Shown here one piece after another: positions 6,200 to 7,465 of a stretch of 7,465 nt of DNA. The notes under the pieces were generated by a model, which worked only from the letters and a program-made list of their open reading frames with translations, ran no database searches and was not told where the DNA came from. The DNA is from Gammaproteobacteria bacterium (GTDB taxonomy: Bacteria; Pseudomonadota; Gammaproteobacteria; Pseudomonadales; UBA3067): positions 21,661 through 29,125 of the forward strand of contig NVVB01000060.1 in NCBI GenBank assembly GCA_002402085.1, given 5' to 3'. Numbering within the stretch: the stretch's first letter is position 1; each line of letters starts with the position of its first letter. The position numbers were made by a program, and so were the translations under genes.

Positions 6200-6804
6200 T
6201 AACCAATCTCCTCTTGATCAACACCGACTACTACGGTGCCATCATCTTTATAGCTGTAAGGAGGCACTACCATATTAGAAGGTGCTGGCACCCCCTTATA
6301 AACGCGTCCTGCAAAATCAAACTTGGAACCGTGACATGGGCAGAAGAAGCCATCGAACTCTCCTTCACCACCATCATCCATACGCGTCTTAGGTGCGCAG
6401 CCCAAATGAGTACACACACCCTCTAAAACCATTAATTCTGGCTTAAGAGAACGTAAATCATTCTGAGCGTATCCAGGTTGCTGCTCTTCAGTAGACTCTG
6501 GGTCTCTCAAATGATCCTTATCCCCTTTAAGATTGGCGATAATTTCCTGGCTGCGTTTTAAGATGTAAATGGGCTTACCGCGCCATTCAGTCTTAAACAA
6601 CTGATCTGTTTTTAATTTAGTCAGATCAACAGTGATCGGTGCACCCGCAGCACGTGCTTTTGCACTCGGCTGCCATGACTTCAAAAATGGAGTTAACCAA
6701 GCGGCTCCCCCAATTGCGCCTAACAAAGCAGTTACGCCCGTTAGCAATGTGCGTCGGCCCTGATCGGCCTCCGACAGTTCAAACCTTTTCTCACCACCAC
6801 TCAT
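6199..6804 (-). CDS. petA: Rieske iron-sulfur subunit of the cytochrome bc1 complex
   Basis: The 2Fe-2S protein that accepts the first electron from quinol at the Qo site and delivers it to cytochrome c1 by domain movement. The 201 residues match the usual bacterial length. The N-terminus carries a twin-arginine signal-anchor: Arg17-Arg18 in GRRTLLTG, followed by a hydrophobic helix at about 20-40, which is normally retained to anchor the periplasmic domain. The cluster-binding motifs are C131-T-H133-L-G-C136 and C155-P-C157-H158-G-S; C131, H133, C155 and H158 bind iron and C136/C157 form the family's disulfide. The helix is followed by AKARAAGAP, the flexible hinge. The start is ATG at 6804-6802 with only a weak AGAGAG sequence about 10 bases upstream. 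It is first in the pet operon; an operator-like palindrome lies 83 to 100 bases upstream. Confidence 0.97.
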   Translation of the reverse strand: MSGGEKRFELSEADQGRRTLLTGVTALLGAIGGAAWLTPFLKSWQPSAKARAAGAPITVDLTKLKTDQLFKTEWRGKPIYILKRSQEIIANLKGDKDHLRDPESTEEQQPGYAQNDLRSLKPELMVLEGVCTHLGCAPKTRMDDGGEGEFDGFFCPCHGSKFDFAGRVYKGVPAPSNMVVPPYSYKDDGTVVVGVDQEEIG

Positions 6805-6886
6805 ATTTTATTCTCTCTACTATTAATCCGCATCCATTAGGCTTCAGTCTTTGTCCAAAAACCATTCAAAATCTTAAAGGAGCTAA

Positions 6887-6904
6887 GGTGAAAACAATTT
6901 CACC
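6887..6904. promoter_or_regulatory. Perfect palindrome upstream of petA, candidate operator
   Basis: GGTGAAA-ACAA-TTTCACC is a perfect 7+4+7 inverted repeat. Read toward petA, the centre contributes TTGTTT, and TAAGAT follows about 15 bases after it, a weak promoter-like pair with short spacing. A regulator dimer at this site would be well placed to control the pet operon. No matching regulator is in the window, and I do not identify the site with a known consensus. Confidence 0.4.
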
Positions 6905-7087
6905 CTGCCATCGATACCTTTTTCTTGTTATTGGGAGTAGCGGCGACATTAACACAAACTGGTTTTACACGACTTGATTTCACACAATAGATCTTGATCC
7001 ATTGCGCTCAGGAAACCAACTTCGAAACAGTGTATTTAGGACAGAGCCCGGAAAACAATGTCTTTAGCAAACGTAAACCACCGCAAA

Positions 7088-7130
7088 CTGCTAAATTTTA
7101 GGGTAATCATCCCCCCTAAAAATATAGCAG
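7088..7130. repeat. Imperfect 16/17-base inverted repeat
   Basis: The left arm CTGCTAAATTTTAGGG (7088-7103) is nearly the reverse complement of the right arm CCCTAAAAATATAGCAG (7114-7130), with one extra base and one or two mismatches, around a ten-base loop. The RNA would fold into a long AT-rich stem with GGG/CCC next to the loop. No T-run follows on either strand, so it is not a standard terminator. It could be a short mobile or palindromic element, or a 3'-end structure for the possible gene remnant to its right. Confidence 0.55.
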
Positions 7131-7198
7131 CCTCACCGAGTTATGTATTTTTAATAAACTTAGATCCAATACAGAAACCTTCAAAATTGCGGAGCATT

Positions 7199-7386
7199 CT
7201 ACTCAACCAACTTTTTAAAGTCATCAAAAACTTTAGACATTGGAGCAGATACCCCTATTTTTATTATTGATATATCAGGGAAGTCCAATAATTTGCTGGA
7301 CCCCTAGGAAACACGGCCTCAACAGATAGAAGCCAACGACTAAACTCCTTCCTACTGGCAATACGAAATACATCGAAACAAGCCAC
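7199..7386 (-). pseudogene. Possible frameshifted gene remnant, family unknown
   Basis: Two overlapping minus-strand frames both read like protein. The first runs from GTG at 7386 (about 40 codons to TAA at 7264-7266) and contains FDVFRIASRKEFSRWLLSVE then AVFPRG. The second is open from 7303 to TAG at 7199-7201 and contains SSKLLDFPDISIIKIG then VSAPMSKVFDDFKKLVE. Adding one base at the GGGG run (complement of 7301-7304) joins them into one sequence of about 63 residues with a natural stop. No strong start or ribosome binding site precedes the first frame, and upstream frames are closed. I recognise no family; chance is a real alternative. Confidence 0.28.
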
Positions 7387-7456
7387 TAAAGATTAACCTC
7401 AGCGAATACCAACACCTTTCTCTATGCCTTTCATATCATTAGAAATTATTCACCCG

Positions 7457-7462
7457 AGGAGG
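7457..7462 (+). promoter_or_regulatory. Shine-Dalgarno-like AGGAGG at the window edge
   Basis: AGGAGG on the plus strand, followed by CCA and the window end. Spacing would be normal for a plus-strand start codon a few bases beyond the window, making the spacer to the left a divergent promoter region. It may equally be chance or part of a minus-strand gene. Confidence 0.3.
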
Positions 7463-7465
7463 CCA

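Larger units (their letters stand above)
6805..7465. other. Long intergenic region upstream of petA
   Basis: These 661 bases, AT-rich in the right half, hold no intact gene I can support. They contain the probable pet operon promoter and a palindrome (6887-6904), a large imperfect inverted repeat (7088-7130), two neighbouring minus-strand frames that look like a broken gene (7199-7386), and AGGAGG (7457-7462) near the right edge. The rpsI gene often found directly upstream of petA in gammaproteobacteria is not within this distance. Confidence 0.6.

Noticed and set aside
6214..6977. Plus-strand ORFs of 70 and 112 codons over petA and its upstream region
   Set aside because: They are antisense to petA, with Cys/His/Arg-rich translations typical of shadow frames.
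7058..7270. Plus-strand 70-codon ORF in the AT-rich right spacer
   Set aside because: It has no ribosome binding site, its composition (Ile/Asn/Lys/Phe) is what AT-rich noncoding DNA gives, and it runs through the inverted repeat 7088-7130.

Overview
The window looks like the chromosome of a free-living, probably marine, gammaproteobacterium. The evidence is a three-gene cytochrome bc1 operon of proteobacterial type (Rieske protein with a twin-arginine signal, full-length cytochrome b, separate cytochrome c1), a typical MutM, a Gram-negative lipoprotein signal, and moderate base composition. The taxonomic placement is inference; no rRNA or other marker gene is present.

Layout from left to right. 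Positions 1-632 (minus strand) hold the N-terminal 210 codons of a hydantoinase/5-oxoprolinase family protein, cut by the window edge. A 372-base divergent spacer follows. mutM (1005-1820, plus strand) encodes formamidopyrimidine-DNA glycosylase with all catalytic and zinc-finger residues. After a 256-base gap comes a plus-strand gene (2077-3828) for an unrecognised outer-membrane-type lipoprotein. It has an N-terminal folded domain, a proline-rich linker, exactly 24 tandem pentapeptides of the type E-M-K/Q/R-A-K/Q, and an unusual acidic tail with isoleucine/valine alternation. A hairpin lies just after it. The 458-base gap 3829-4286 has little convincing coding content and ends in a strong bidirectional terminator. 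Positions 4287-6804 (minus strand) are petA-petB-petC, read from right to left, translationally coupled with 1-base and 4-base overlaps. The last 661 bases hold the petA upstream region with a perfect operator-like palindrome, a large imperfect inverted repeat, a possible frameshifted gene remnant, and a strong Shine-Dalgarno-like sequence at the very edge.

Function. PetABC together form the quinol:cytochrome c oxidoreductase of the inner membrane: cytochrome b and the Rieske protein make the quinol-oxidising site, and cytochrome c1 passes electrons to soluble or membrane cytochrome c. MutM is an independent base-excision repair gene. The lipoprotein stands alone with no operon partner in view.

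I see no phage, CRISPR, toxin-antitoxin, transposon or defence genes. The only candidate for something undescribed is the repeat-bearing lipoprotein. The other findings are smaller: a PAWY variant of the cytochrome b Qo motif, a TTG start for petC, and unexplained repeats or remnants in the spacers.
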